From assembly GCA_050011895.1 (NCBI GenBank), contig JBEKIF010000001.1, positions 1 through 64,000 on the forward strand: DNA of 64,000 bases. The letters are read 5' to 3'. This DNA comes from DATBGO01 sp050011895 (lineage in GTDB: Bacteria; Actinomycetota; Actinomycetes; Streptosporangiales; Streptosporangiaceae). Shown here in pieces: positions 1-7,599 of this stretch. Numbering within the stretch: position 1 is the stretch's first letter; the number at the start of each line of letters is the position of its first letter. The notes under the pieces are model-generated. The model saw nothing but the letters and a program-made list of their open reading frames with translations. It was not told the origin of the DNA and did no database searches. Both the position numbers and the translations under genes were made by a program.

Positions 1-329
1 CACCAGAACCGCGCGGGGCCGCACCGGCGCCGTCCGGCGCGCCACGCCGCAGGCGAACCACCCGGAAGCGGGATGCGACCCAGCGGATCTTCTCAGAGCT
101 CGCCAGCCTCGCGGCCATACCACCGGCGGCGTACGCGGTGGGTGCGGAGGTCGACGGGGCTATGTGCCTGATCCAGGGCGACCAGGGTTTCGAGGTCTTC
201 AACGCCGTCTCGGGCGCCAGGCACGAGATACGCAGCTTCCAGGATGAGGAATCCGCCTACTTCTACCTGTTCGGCGTGCTGGCCGCGGACGCGGTCCGCA
301 CCGGCAGGCTGGCGCCCCGCGCCGACTAA
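1..329 (+). CDS. C-terminal part of a hypothetical protein (5' end outside window)
   Basis: The reading frame is open from base 3 to the TAA at 327-329, giving about 108 residues with no stop, so the true start lies upstream of the window. The internal GTG at 138 is probably not the start because coding-like sequence precedes it. The visible part has a basic Arg/Lys-rich stretch and then a small domain with the segment FEVFNAVSGARHEIRSF and an acidic-aromatic run (DEESAYFYLFGVL). I do not recognise the family. Its stop overlaps by 4 bp the convergent stop of the CoA-transferase on the other strand, so the two genes are packed tail to tail. Confidence 0.6.
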   Translation, partial: PEPRGAAPAPSGAPRRRRTTRKRDATQRIFSELASLAAIPPAAYAVGAEVDGAMCLIQGDQGFEVFNAVSGARHEIRSFQDEESAYFYLFGVLAADAVRTGRLAPRAD

Positions 330-1543
330 GGCTCCGGGCGCGGTCGGGGACCGTCCGAGGCTGAGCCGGCCTGGTCAAGCCAGTCCCTGATGATGGCGTC
401 ATGCTGGCCGAGCAACGGCGGCGCGGTGTGCTCGCGGGCAGCCTGCTGATCAAAGCGCAGTGCGGGACCTGGCAGCTCGATGACGCCGAGTACCGGGTGG
501 TCAACTGAGATCACCAGGCCCTGGGACCGGGTCTGATCCCACTCATAGACCTCATCGATTGTCCGGATCGCGCCTGCTGGCACGCCCGCGCTCGACAGCA
601 GGCCCAGCCAGTGCGCCCGGTCTCCTGCTGAGAGCGCGTTCTCGACCAGGGCGGTCAGCTCGGGCCGCCTGGCTACCCGCAGCGGATTGGTAGCAAACCG
701 GCTGTCAGCCGGATCGATCAAGACGATAGGCGCGAACCGCCGCCACTGGTCCTCGTTGGCCACGGCCACCTGGAGCATGCCGTCAGCGCACCGGTACGCC
801 CCGTATGGCGCGATCGACGGATGATGGTTGCCGGTGGCTACCGGGACCTCGTGCGCCACCGTCCAGCGGGTGCCCTGGAAGGCGTGGGCGCCGACGATCG
901 AGGCCAGCAGCGAGGTGCGGACGACCTGGCCGCGGCCGGTTCTGGCCCGCTCGTGCAGAGCGGCCACGATGCCCAGCGCCGCATGCACCCCGGCCAGCAC
1001 GTCGGCGACGGACAGCCCGGTCTTGACCGGGTGCTCGGGATCGGTGCCCGTGACGCTCATCAGCCCGGCCTCGCCCTGCGCGATCTGGTCATACCCTGGC
1101 CTGCTGCCTTCCGGTCCGTCATGCCCGAATCCCGTGATCGAGCAGATGACGAGCCCCGGGTTGAGCGCTTGCAGCGTTTCGAAGGCAAAACCGAGCCGGC
1201 CGAGGACGCCGGGCCGGAAGTTCTCCACCAGCACGTCGGCCCGCCGGACCAGGCGCTCGAGCAGCTCACGACCGTCCGCGGACGCCAGGTCACAGGTGAC
1301 GGACTCCTTGTTCCTGTTGCAGGACAGGTAGTAAGTGCTGACCGCGCCAGCCTCCCCGGCCGCTCCGCCGTCACCGGCCGCAGCGGCGAACGGCGGTCCC
1401 CAGCCCCGCGACTCATCGCCGGTGCCTGGCCGCTCCACCTTGATCACCCGCGCGCCCAGATCACCGAGCATCATCGTCGCGTGCGGTCCCGCCAGCGCGC
1501 GGGTCAGGTCAAGCACGACGATTCCGGCAAGCGGTCCTGCCAT
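326..1543 (-). CDS. CaiB/BaiF family CoA-transferase (family III)
   Basis: A 405-residue protein of the family III CoA-transferases, which move CoA between acyl-CoA and a free acid. The N-terminus (GIVVLDLTRALAGPHATMML) and the following RVIKVERPGTGD match the family Rossmann core. The catalytic aspartate is expected at about D152 in RPGYDQIAQGEAG, and LVICSITGFGHDGP is also typical. The start is the ATG at 1543 because GGAGGAGGG lies 5 nt upstream; the frame is open further upstream but that part does not resemble the family. The substrate cannot be told from sequence, and no acyl-CoA dehydrogenase or hydratase lies nearby. It stands alone between a partial gene and a divergent epimerase. 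Confidence 0.93.
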   Translation of the reverse strand: MAGPLAGIVVLDLTRALAGPHATMMLGDLGARVIKVERPGTGDESRGWGPPFAAAAGDGGAAGEAGAVSTYYLSCNRNKESVTCDLASADGRELLERLVRRADVLVENFRPGVLGRLGFAFETLQALNPGLVICSITGFGHDGPEGSRPGYDQIAQGEAGLMSVTGTDPEHPVKTGLSVADVLAGVHAALGIVAALHERARTGRGQVVRTSLLASIVGAHAFQGTRWTVAHEVPVATGNHHPSIAPYGAYRCADGMLQVAVANEDQWRRFAPIVLIDPADSRFATNPLRVARRPELTALVENALSAGDRAHWLGLLSSAGVPAGAIRTIDEVYEWDQTRSQGLVISVDHPVLGVIELPGPALRFDQQAAREHTAPPLLGQHDAIIRDWLDQAGSASDGPRPRPEP

Positions 1544-1799
1544 TCCGGCCCTCCTCCGCGATGACGGCGATCTGGCGACCGTCGTCTCGTTCAGCCGACC
1601 ATAAGCACCGCGCGGGCACTGCGGCCCGTCGGCGCAGAACTGGCCGCTGTGTTGGTGAAGTTCGCCCACATCTACGCACGGGGCGGCTAGGGTGCAAGTG
1701 CTGGCGGGGCTGAAGGTCCCCCGCTCCCCAAGCAGCCCCGCCGGCCACAACGAACCGGGCGCGCCCATGGTGAGCAGGTTCCGTGGGCAGGATGGCACC

Positions 1800-2732
1800 A
1801 TGGGCGAGCGAACCGCAATCCCGATCACCGGCACCCAATATGAGATCTCGGCCGGGGACTACCGGGCTATCGTCACCGAACTCGGCGCTGGCCTGCGCGG
1901 ACTCTGGTTCCGGGGCGACCCGGTCATCGCGGGCTACCAAGCTGACGAGGTCCCGCCCGCTGGCGCGGGCCAGCTGCTCGCGCCCTGGCCGAACCGCATC
2001 GATGGCGGCAGGTACGTGTTCGCGGAAGCCAGCTTTCAGCTCGATCTGAGCGAGCCCGCCCGCGGTAACGCGATTCACGGCCTGACCAGGTGGACCGGCT
2101 GGCAGGCCGCCGCGCACGCCCCCGACCTGGTCCAGCTTGGCCATCTGCTGCACGGACGGCCCGGCTACCCGTTCTGCATCGAGCTGACCGCGCGGTACCG
2201 GCTGGACGCGGAAACCGGACTGCAGGTGACCATCATGGCGCGTAACGCCGGCAGCCGGCCGGCCCCGTACGGAACCGGCTGCCATCCTTACCTGACCGCC
2301 GGAGCGCCGGTCGTCGACCACTGCCAGCTCGAACTGCCCGCCGCGCAGTGGCTCGCGGCCGATGACAGGGGAATCCCCCGCGGCAATCCCGAAGACGTCA
2401 GGGGTACCCCCTATGACTTCCGCGAGGCCAGGCAAATCGGCGGCACGCAGCTGGATCATGCGCTCACCGGCCTGGCCAGGGACTCCGAAGGCAGGGCATG
2501 GGCACGGCTCCGCGGCGACCGGGCCCAGGTCGCGTTCTGGGCGGGCGCGGGGTACGAATGGCTGCAGGTTTTCACCGGCGACGGGCTGGAGGCGGGCCGC
2601 CGCAGGCATGCCCTGGCGATAGAGCCGATGACCTGCCCGCCGAACGCGTTTGCCAGCGGGGCCGATCTGCTGACCCTGGAGCCAGACGACAGCGTCGCAC
2701 ACAGCTGGGGCCTGCAGGTAACTCATTCCTGA
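1800..2732 (+). CDS. aldose 1-epimerase (mutarotase) family protein
   Basis: A 310-residue GalM-like beta-sandwich enzyme that would interconvert alpha and beta anomers of free sugars in the cytoplasm. Expected active-site residues are visible: H93 in NAIHGLTRW, H162 in GTGCHPYL and the catalytic glutamate E275 in LAIEPMTCPPNAF. NRIDGGRYVF is the usual substrate-contact region. I chose the ATG at 1800; an in-frame ATG at 1767 would add 11 residues, and neither has a strong ribosome-binding site. The 3' end overlaps the convergent MobA-like gene by 10 bp. The actual sugar is unknown; a link with the sugar transporter at 7600-11116 is only a guess. Confidence 0.93.
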   Translation: MGERTAIPITGTQYEISAGDYRAIVTELGAGLRGLWFRGDPVIAGYQADEVPPAGAGQLLAPWPNRIDGGRYVFAEASFQLDLSEPARGNAIHGLTRWTGWQAAAHAPDLVQLGHLLHGRPGYPFCIELTARYRLDAETGLQVTIMARNAGSRPAPYGTGCHPYLTAGAPVVDHCQLELPAAQWLAADDRGIPRGNPEDVRGTPYDFREARQIGGTQLDHALTGLARDSEGRAWARLRGDRAQVAFWAGAGYEWLQVFTGDGLEAGRRRHALAIEPMTCPPNAFASGADLLTLEPDDSVAHSWGLQVTHS

Positions 2733-3400
2733 GCCGGTCCCTGGGCCGGCTCGGTCCGGCCAGGGTCGGCCAGTGCCGAGATCCGGTCGAGATCGGCGAG
2801 CGTGTCCACATCGTCAGGGCGCCCGGCATCGCCGCACTCCACGAGCGTCACGAGGTCCCGATGCGCGACCAGAAATGGCCGGGCGCCCACGTCGCCGACG
2901 GCCAGGGCGGTCACCGCGTCCCAATGCTCGCGGGCCAGCAGGACCGGGTTGCGCGGCACGCCGCCGTATGCCGCGACCGCCACGCCCGCGCCGGCCCGGT
3001 ACGCGCCGATCAGGCGCCGGACCGCTTCGGACGCAACCAGGGGCTGGTCCACAAGCGCGATCACCGCCGCTTCGCAGCTGTCCGGCACGGTCGCGAGACC
3101 GGCTGCCAGCGACGAGCCCATCCCGGTTGGCCAGTCCGGATTATGCACCGCCAGCACGCCAGGCAGATCGACGGCAACCGCGCCCGTGACGACCACCACC
3201 GGTGCCGCCCCGCCTTCTCTGAGCAGAGCGACACCGCGCCGGGCTAGTGGCTCGCCGCCGATCTCCACCAGGGCCTTCGGCCGGCCGAGCCTGCTGCCCG
3301 AGCCCGCGGCAAGCAAGATTCCGGCCACACCAGGCTGCACGCAGTCCAGACTACGACGGCCGCGCGGCCGCTGGCCGGTCCGGCGCGGGCGGGCAGGCAC
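2723..3400 (-). CDS. MobA/MocA-like nucleotidyltransferase
   Basis: A 225-residue NTP-transferase. The nucleotide-binding signature LAAGSGSRLGRPKAL is near the N-terminus and DQPLV is the metal-binding aspartate region. Such proteins attach CMP or GMP to molybdopterin during assembly of molybdenum hydroxylases. The GTG at 3400 overlaps the TAG stop of xdhC by one base (TAGTG), so translation is probably coupled. A GTG at 3340 starting just before the signature is an alternative. Pairing with XdhC supports a molybdenum-cofactor role, but no hydroxylase structural genes are in view. It could instead be another sugar-nucleotide transferase of the same fold. Confidence 0.85.
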   Translation of the reverse strand: MPARPRRTGQRPRGRRSLDCVQPGVAGILLAAGSGSRLGRPKALVEIGGEPLARRGVALLREGGAAPVVVVTGAVAVDLPGVLAVHNPDWPTGMGSSLAAGLATVPDSCEAAVIALVDQPLVASEAVRRLIGAYRAGAGVAVAAYGGVPRNPVLLAREHWDAVTALAVGDVGARPFLVAHRDLVTLVECGDAGRPDDVDTLADLDRISALADPGRTEPAQGPAQE

Positions 3401-4530
3401 TACCCGCGGCGGCCCCGATCGCGGTGGATCCGTCCGGTGGTAGCGGTCAGCGGCTGTCCCGATCCGCCCCAGCGAAGCTGGATGAGCTCGGCGGCAATGG
3501 CCACGGCCGTCTCCTCCGGCGTCCGCGCGCCGAGGTCGAGCCCGATCGGCGAGCGGAGCCTGGCCAGCTCGCCGGCCGACAGGCCCGCCTCCCGGAGCCT
3601 GGCCAGCCTGTCGTCATGGGTCCGCCTGCTGCCCATCGCGCCGATATAGGCGGCGGGAGTGCGGAGGGCGACCTCAAGCAGCGGAACGTCGAACTTGGGA
3701 TCATGAGTCAGCACGCAGATGACGGTCCGCGCGTCGACCGTGGTCCCCGCCAGGTAGCGGTGCGGCCAGTCGGTCACGACCTCGTCAGCGTCGGGGAAAC
3801 GCGCCCGGGTGGCGAAGACCGGGCGCGCGTCGCAAACGGTCACCCGGTAACCGAGGAACTTGCCCTCCCTGGCCACCGCCGCAGCGAAATCGATCGCGCC
3901 GAAGACCAGCATCCGCGGCGGCGGCGCGAACGACTGAACGAACACCCCGAGCTCATCCCTGCGCCGCTGCCCTTCGGGGCCGTACCTGCGCACCCCGGTC
4001 AGCCCCTGGGCGAGCATGCCGCGGGCGTCGTCGTCCACCGCCTGATCAAGCCGGTCACCCGAGCCGAGCGGGCCCGATGAGCGCGGCTCCTGCTCACCCG
4101 CCGACCAGATGACCCGCCGGGCGCCGACCTGGCCCGGCCCGTCGATTACCGTCGCCACCGCGACCGGGGTGCCTGACCGAACTGCGGCCGCTACCTCACC
4201 GAGCTCGGGAAAGGCCTGCTGGCCGACCGGCTCAACGAAGATGTCGATGATCCCGCCGCAGGTCAGCCCGACCGAGAAGGCATCGTCGTCGCTCACTCCG
4301 TAGGTCTGGAGGACTGCCTGGCCACTCTCCAGTACCTGAGTAGCCAGCTCATAGACGGCACCTTCCACGCAGCCGCCCGAGACGCTGCCGACGACCTCGC
4401 CGTCGGCCGACACGGCCAGCGAGGCCCCGGGCTCCCTGGGGGCGCTGCTGAAGGTGCGAACCACGGTGGCCAGGCCGAACGAGTCCCCGGCATCCCACCA
4501 CTTCGTTATCAGGTCCAGGATGTCTCGCAC
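3400..4530 (-). CDS. xdhC: XdhC/CoxI family protein
   Basis: A 376-residue protein with the N-terminal XdhC_CoxI domain (SAPREPGASLAV, then SGGCVEGAVYE with the conserved cysteine) and a C-terminal XdhC Rossmann domain (YIGAMGSRRTHDDRL, RSPIGLDLGARTPEETA). The family binds molybdenum cofactor and delivers it, sulfurated, to xanthine dehydrogenase/CO dehydrogenase-type enzymes. The GTG start at 4530 is well supported by GGAGGTGATC 5 nt upstream, an almost perfect anti-16S match. It is followed with one-base overlap by the MobA-like gene, so the two form a two-gene operon. Confidence 0.93.
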   Translation of the reverse strand: MRDILDLITKWWDAGDSFGLATVVRTFSSAPREPGASLAVSADGEVVGSVSGGCVEGAVYELATQVLESGQAVLQTYGVSDDDAFSVGLTCGGIIDIFVEPVGQQAFPELGEVAAAVRSGTPVAVATVIDGPGQVGARRVIWSAGEQEPRSSGPLGSGDRLDQAVDDDARGMLAQGLTGVRRYGPEGQRRRDELGVFVQSFAPPPRMLVFGAIDFAAAVAREGKFLGYRVTVCDARPVFATRARFPDADEVVTDWPHRYLAGTTVDARTVICVLTHDPKFDVPLLEVALRTPAAYIGAMGSRRTHDDRLARLREAGLSAGELARLRSPIGLDLGARTPEETAVAIAAELIQLRWGGSGQPLTATTGRIHRDRGRRG

Positions 4531-4638
4531 GGCTGATCACCTCCGGGCGTCTCGCGGTATTTCGTCAGGTTACGTTCCGGGCCAGCCGCAACGCGATCAC
4601 GGGCAAGGCCCACGGGCGGCCGCAGCGGCGCCGGGCCG

Positions 4639-5169
4639 CTAGCGGCTCCGGGCCTGCGGTCCGCTGGCGTCGCGCCGGGGGGTCCCGCCTGGCGCCGCGC
4701 CGCGCAGCGACCTGAGCACGAGGGCAGTCTCGAGCGCCGCGGCCACAGCGTCCCAGCCCTTGTCCTCGCTGCTGGTCTCCAGGCCGCAGCGGTCCAGCGC
4801 CTGGGCCAGGGTGTCGCAGGTGAGCACGCCATTGCCGACCGGAGTGCCGGTATCGAGCGCCACCCTGGACAGCCCGTAGGTGACCGACTGGCACACGTAC
4901 TCGAAGTGCGGCGTACCGCCCCTGATGACTGCGCCCAGGCAGGCCACCGCGTCATGGGTCCAGGCCAGCTCCGCCGCGACCACCGGCAGCTCGACCGCGC
5001 CTGGCACCCGGACCACCGGCGGCTCACCGAGGCCAGCCGCGCATGCGGCCGACAGGGCCCGGTCCACCAGGCTGTCGGTGACCTCGGCGTGCCACCGGGT
5101 GGCAGCTATGGCGAGGCGCAGCCCGGAGGCGGCCACCACCCGCCCCTGCGGGCGCCCCGCTCCGCTCAC
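4639..5169 (-). CDS. ribH: 6,7-dimethyl-8-ribityllumazine synthase
   Basis: A 176-residue lumazine synthase (beta subunit of riboflavin synthase). It condenses the ribityl-aminopyrimidine with 3,4-dihydroxy-2-butanone 4-phosphate. Diagnostic segments are VRVPGAVELPVVA, GAVIRGGTPHFEYV, PVGNGVLTCDTLAQA and EDKGWDAVAAALE. The GTG start overlaps the TGA of ribBA in a 4-bp GTGA junction, so it is translationally coupled as the last gene of ribE-ribBA-ribH. A low-complexity tail follows the last helix. Expression should follow the FMN riboswitch upstream of ribE. Confidence 0.97.
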   Translation of the reverse strand: MSGAGRPQGRVVAASGLRLAIAATRWHAEVTDSLVDRALSAACAAGLGEPPVVRVPGAVELPVVAAELAWTHDAVACLGAVIRGGTPHFEYVCQSVTYGLSRVALDTGTPVGNGVLTCDTLAQALDRCGLETSSEDKGWDAVAAALETALVLRSLRGAAPGGTPRRDASGPQARSR

Positions 5170-6629
5170 CGCGTCCTCGCGGCAGGCGCCCCGAGACTGG
5201 CAGCGGGCGGCGCCCCGAGACCAGCGGCAGGCCCGGCGAGACCAGCGGCAGGCACGGCGAGACCAGCGGCAGGCACGGCGGGATGAACCGCGGCCGCCGT
5301 GCGATCTCCGGCGCCCGGCCCGCCGGCCGCCGGGTGCCCGTTTGGCAGCGAGAGATTGTCTATCTGGTGACCCAGCCGGTCCCTCTTGGCGATGAGGTAG
5401 CGCAAGTTATCGGCCGTCGGCGCGACCGGCAGCGGGACCCGGCCGGTCACCTCGATGCCGAAACCGGACAGCCCCCGGACCTTGGCCAGGTTGTTGGTGA
5501 GCAGCCGGAGCGAGCTGACACCGAGGTCGGCGAGGATCTGCGCACCGGTCGAGTACTCGCGGGCGTCGGCAGGAAGCCCGAGTTCCAGGTTGGCGTCGAC
5601 AGTGTCGGCCCCGCCGTCCTGCAGCTGGTAGGCCCGCAGCTTGGAGAGCAGCCCGATTCCCCGGCCCTCGTGACCGCGCAGGTACAGCACGATCCCGCGG
5701 CCCTCGGCAGCGATCGCCGCCATCGCCGCGGTCAGCTGGGCGCCGCAGTCGCAGCGCCTGGACCCGAACACGTCACCGGTCAGGCACTCCGAGTGCATCC
5801 GCACCAGCACGTCAGCCCCGGCGTCGCCGGGCCCGCCTACCTCGCCGAGCACCAGCCCGACGTGCTCGGTACCGTCCACCGAGTTCAGGTAGCCCAGAGC
5901 CCGCCATTCGCCAAACTCGTTCGGCATCCGGGTCTCCACGACCCGGCGGATCATGCGCTCGGAATGCCTGCGGTAGCTGATCAGCTGGGCGATCGAGATC
6001 AGCGCGAGGCCGTGCGCGTCGGCGAAGGCGCGCAGCTGCGGAAGCCGGGCCATCGTACCGTCGTCGTTAAAGATCTCGGCGACCACCCCGGCTTCGGTCA
6101 GGCCAGCCATCCTGGCCAGGTCCACCGCCGCCTCGGTGTGGCCGGGCCGGCGCAGCACGCCGCCGTCGGCGTAGCGCAGCGGGAAGACGTGACCAGGCCG
6201 GACAATCTCGTAGGGCTCGGTGGCCGAGTCGACCAGGGCCCGGATCGTCCTGGCCCGGTCCGCCGCGGAGATGCCGGTGGTGTTGCCGTTTCGGGCATCC
6301 ACGCTCACCGTGAACGCGGTCCCCATGTGCTCCTGGTTGTCACTGGTCATCGGCGGCAGCTGCAACCTGTCCAGCTCCGCGCCGAGCATCGGCACGCAGA
6401 TCAGGCCGCGGGCGTAGCGGATGGTGAAGGCCAGCAGCTCCGGGGTGGCCTTGCTGGCGGCGAAGACGATGTCGCCCTCGTTCTCCCTGCTCGCGGCGTC
6501 GACCACGACGACCGCCCGGCCCGCCGCGATGTCCGCGATCGCACGCTCGACCGTGTCCAGCCGGGTGCCGCCTGCCTGCGGCGTGCTCAGCGTCTCGGCT
6601 GCCCGGTTCCGGATCTGTTCCGCGGTCAT
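5166..6629 (-). CDS. ribBA: bifunctional DHBP synthase / GTP cyclohydrolase II
   Basis: A 487-residue two-domain riboflavin enzyme. The N-terminal half (about residues 25-225) is 3,4-dihydroxy-2-butanone-4-phosphate synthase, with RENEGD as metal/substrate motif and RPGHVFPLRYADGGVLRRPG. The C-terminal half (about 230-430) is GTP cyclohydrolase II, with the zinc motif CLTGDVFGSRRCDCGAQ and RGHEGRGIGLLSK. The ATG start overlaps the ribE TGA (ATGA) and its stop overlaps ribH (GTGA). After the catalytic domain comes an unusual tail of about 55 residues built from PAAGLA-type repeats encoded by 21-bp tandem DNA repeats; it is probably disordered. Confidence 0.97.
   Translation of the reverse strand: MTAEQIRNRAAETLSTPQAGGTRLDTVERAIADIAAGRAVVVVDAASRENEGDIVFAASKATPELLAFTIRYARGLICVPMLGAELDRLQLPPMTSDNQEHMGTAFTVSVDARNGNTTGISAADRARTIRALVDSATEPYEIVRPGHVFPLRYADGGVLRRPGHTEAAVDLARMAGLTEAGVVAEIFNDDGTMARLPQLRAFADAHGLALISIAQLISYRRHSERMIRRVVETRMPNEFGEWRALGYLNSVDGTEHVGLVLGEVGGPGDAGADVLVRMHSECLTGDVFGSRRCDCGAQLTAAMAAIAAEGRGIVLYLRGHEGRGIGLLSKLRAYQLQDGGADTVDANLELGLPADAREYSTGAQILADLGVSSLRLLTNNLAKVRGLSGFGIEVTGRVPLPVAPTADNLRYLIAKRDRLGHQIDNLSLPNGHPAAGGPGAGDRTAAAVHPAVPAAGLAVPAAGLAGPAAGLGAPPAASLGAPAARTR
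5217..5279 (-). repeat. 21-bp tandem repeat inside the ribBA tail
   Basis: Three consecutive 21-bp units (5217-5237, 5238-5258, 5259-5279; plus-strand unit begins GAGACCAGCGGCAGGC) differ at one position. They encode repeats of a seven-residue PAAGLA-containing unit in frame with ribBA, and more diverged units continue toward the stop. Confidence 0.85.
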
Positions 6630-7303
6630 GACGTGACCCTCCCGTCGAGTAGCCTCTCGACGTATTTCGCGATGACGTCGACCTCCAGGTTGACCGTCTG
6701 GCCGGCCTGCCTGGCACCGAGCGTGGTGCGCTGCAAGGTTTCAGGGATCAGGCTGACCTCGAGCCAGGGAACCTCAGGGTTGCGTACGGACCATGATCCG
6801 GTCAGGTCAGGTGCCTTATGCCAGCCGGACTCCACGGGATCTTGGGATGGGCTGATCGCGGACACCGTGAGGCTCACCCCGTCTAGGGTTACTGACCCCT
6901 TGAGAGCGATATAACGCATAAGTTCACCCGGAACGGCGATCCGCAGCACATCCCAGTTCGGGCCCGGTCTGCGTTCGATGATGGTGCCGGTGCCGTCGAC
7001 GTGACCCTGGACCAGATGGCCGCCCAGCCGGCCGTCCAGCCGCACCGGCCGCTCGAGGTTGACCGGGGTACCGGGAGCAAGGCTGCCGAGCCCGGTCCGG
7101 TTCAGCGTCTCGCCCATCACGTCGGCGGTGAACGTCCCGTCCGAGATGGCAGCCACGGTCAGGCAGACGCCGTTGATCGAGATCGAGTCGCCGCGGCACG
7201 CACCCGAACTCACCCGGGGGCCGCGCACGGTCAGCCGTGCGGCATCCGGCCGCTGCTCAAGAGCGACGATCTCGCCCAGTTCTTCAACGATTCCGGTGAA
7301 CAC
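6626..7303 (-). CDS. ribE: riboflavin synthase, alpha subunit
   Basis: A 225-residue riboflavin synthase, which dismutates two lumazine molecules into riboflavin and the pyrimidine. The N-terminus MFTGIVEELG is diagnostic. The two internally repeated barrels are visible from their matching segments DSISINGVCLTV and GSVTLDGVSLTV, and from GHLVQGHVDGTG. The GTG start at 7303 has GGAGGAGGAGG 7 nt upstream. The stop overlaps ribBA by 4 bp. It is first in the ribE-ribBA-ribH operon and lies directly downstream of an FMN riboswitch. ribD is not adjacent and was not seen in the window. Confidence 0.97.
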   Translation of the reverse strand: MFTGIVEELGEIVALEQRPDAARLTVRGPRVSSGACRGDSISINGVCLTVAAISDGTFTADVMGETLNRTGLGSLAPGTPVNLERPVRLDGRLGGHLVQGHVDGTGTIIERRPGPNWDVLRIAVPGELMRYIALKGSVTLDGVSLTVSAISPSQDPVESGWHKAPDLTGSWSVRNPEVPWLEVSLIPETLQRTTLGARQAGQTVNLEVDVIAKYVERLLDGRVTS

Positions 7304-7318
7304 CCGCGTCCTCCTCCT

Positions 7319-7347
7319 CCGGAGCTACCTGCTAGCGCAGGCTCCGG
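7319..7347 (-). promoter_or_regulatory. hairpin between FMN aptamer and ribE ribosome-binding site
   Basis: On the minus strand the sequence folds as an outer stem CCGGAGC/GCTCCGG around an inner stem CCTGC/GCAGG with loop GCTA. Its 3' arm runs directly into the GGAGGAGGAGG ribosome-binding site of ribE. I infer that it is part of the expression platform of the riboswitch, acting on translation rather than termination because no U-run follows. Confidence 0.5.
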
Positions 7348-7404
7348 GGTCGCGCGGGTGCGCGAGCACGGCTCGGGGAGCCCGTCAGCCGGGCCCGGCC
7401 GTGC

Positions 7405-7531
7405 GCGTGCTTCCTCCCATCCGGACTTTCACCGTCGGTCCCGGAATTCCACCAGGTCAGCCGGCCGATGGCCTCGGCCGGGTCGCGGACTATCACCGCC
7501 GGTTCGGATTTTCACCGACCCCGGAGCACGC
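7405..7531 (-). promoter_or_regulatory. FMN riboswitch (RFN element)
   Basis: On the minus strand this stretch carries the conserved RFN core: ACCGGCGGTGATAGTCCGCG, then TGGTGGAATTCCGG, then GACGGTGAAAGTCCGGATGG. The ends GCGTGC and GCACGC close the P1 stem. In this class FMN binding turns off riboflavin genes, and ribE-ribBA-ribH follow directly. The promoter must lie between the permease stop at 7600 and the aptamer, or transcription enters from upstream; I could not assign convincing -35/-10 boxes. Confidence 0.95.
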
Positions 7532-7599
7532 ATTACTGCTTTTCACCAACCAGTCTGCCATGCGGGGTATTCCGCCCGAGATCCAGGCCTAGCCCGTGC

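Noticed and set aside
5283..6914. 543-codon open frame on the plus strand
   Set aside because: It lies antisense to ribBA and ribE, both strongly supported by motifs and overlapping junctions. Long antisense frames are common at this GC content.
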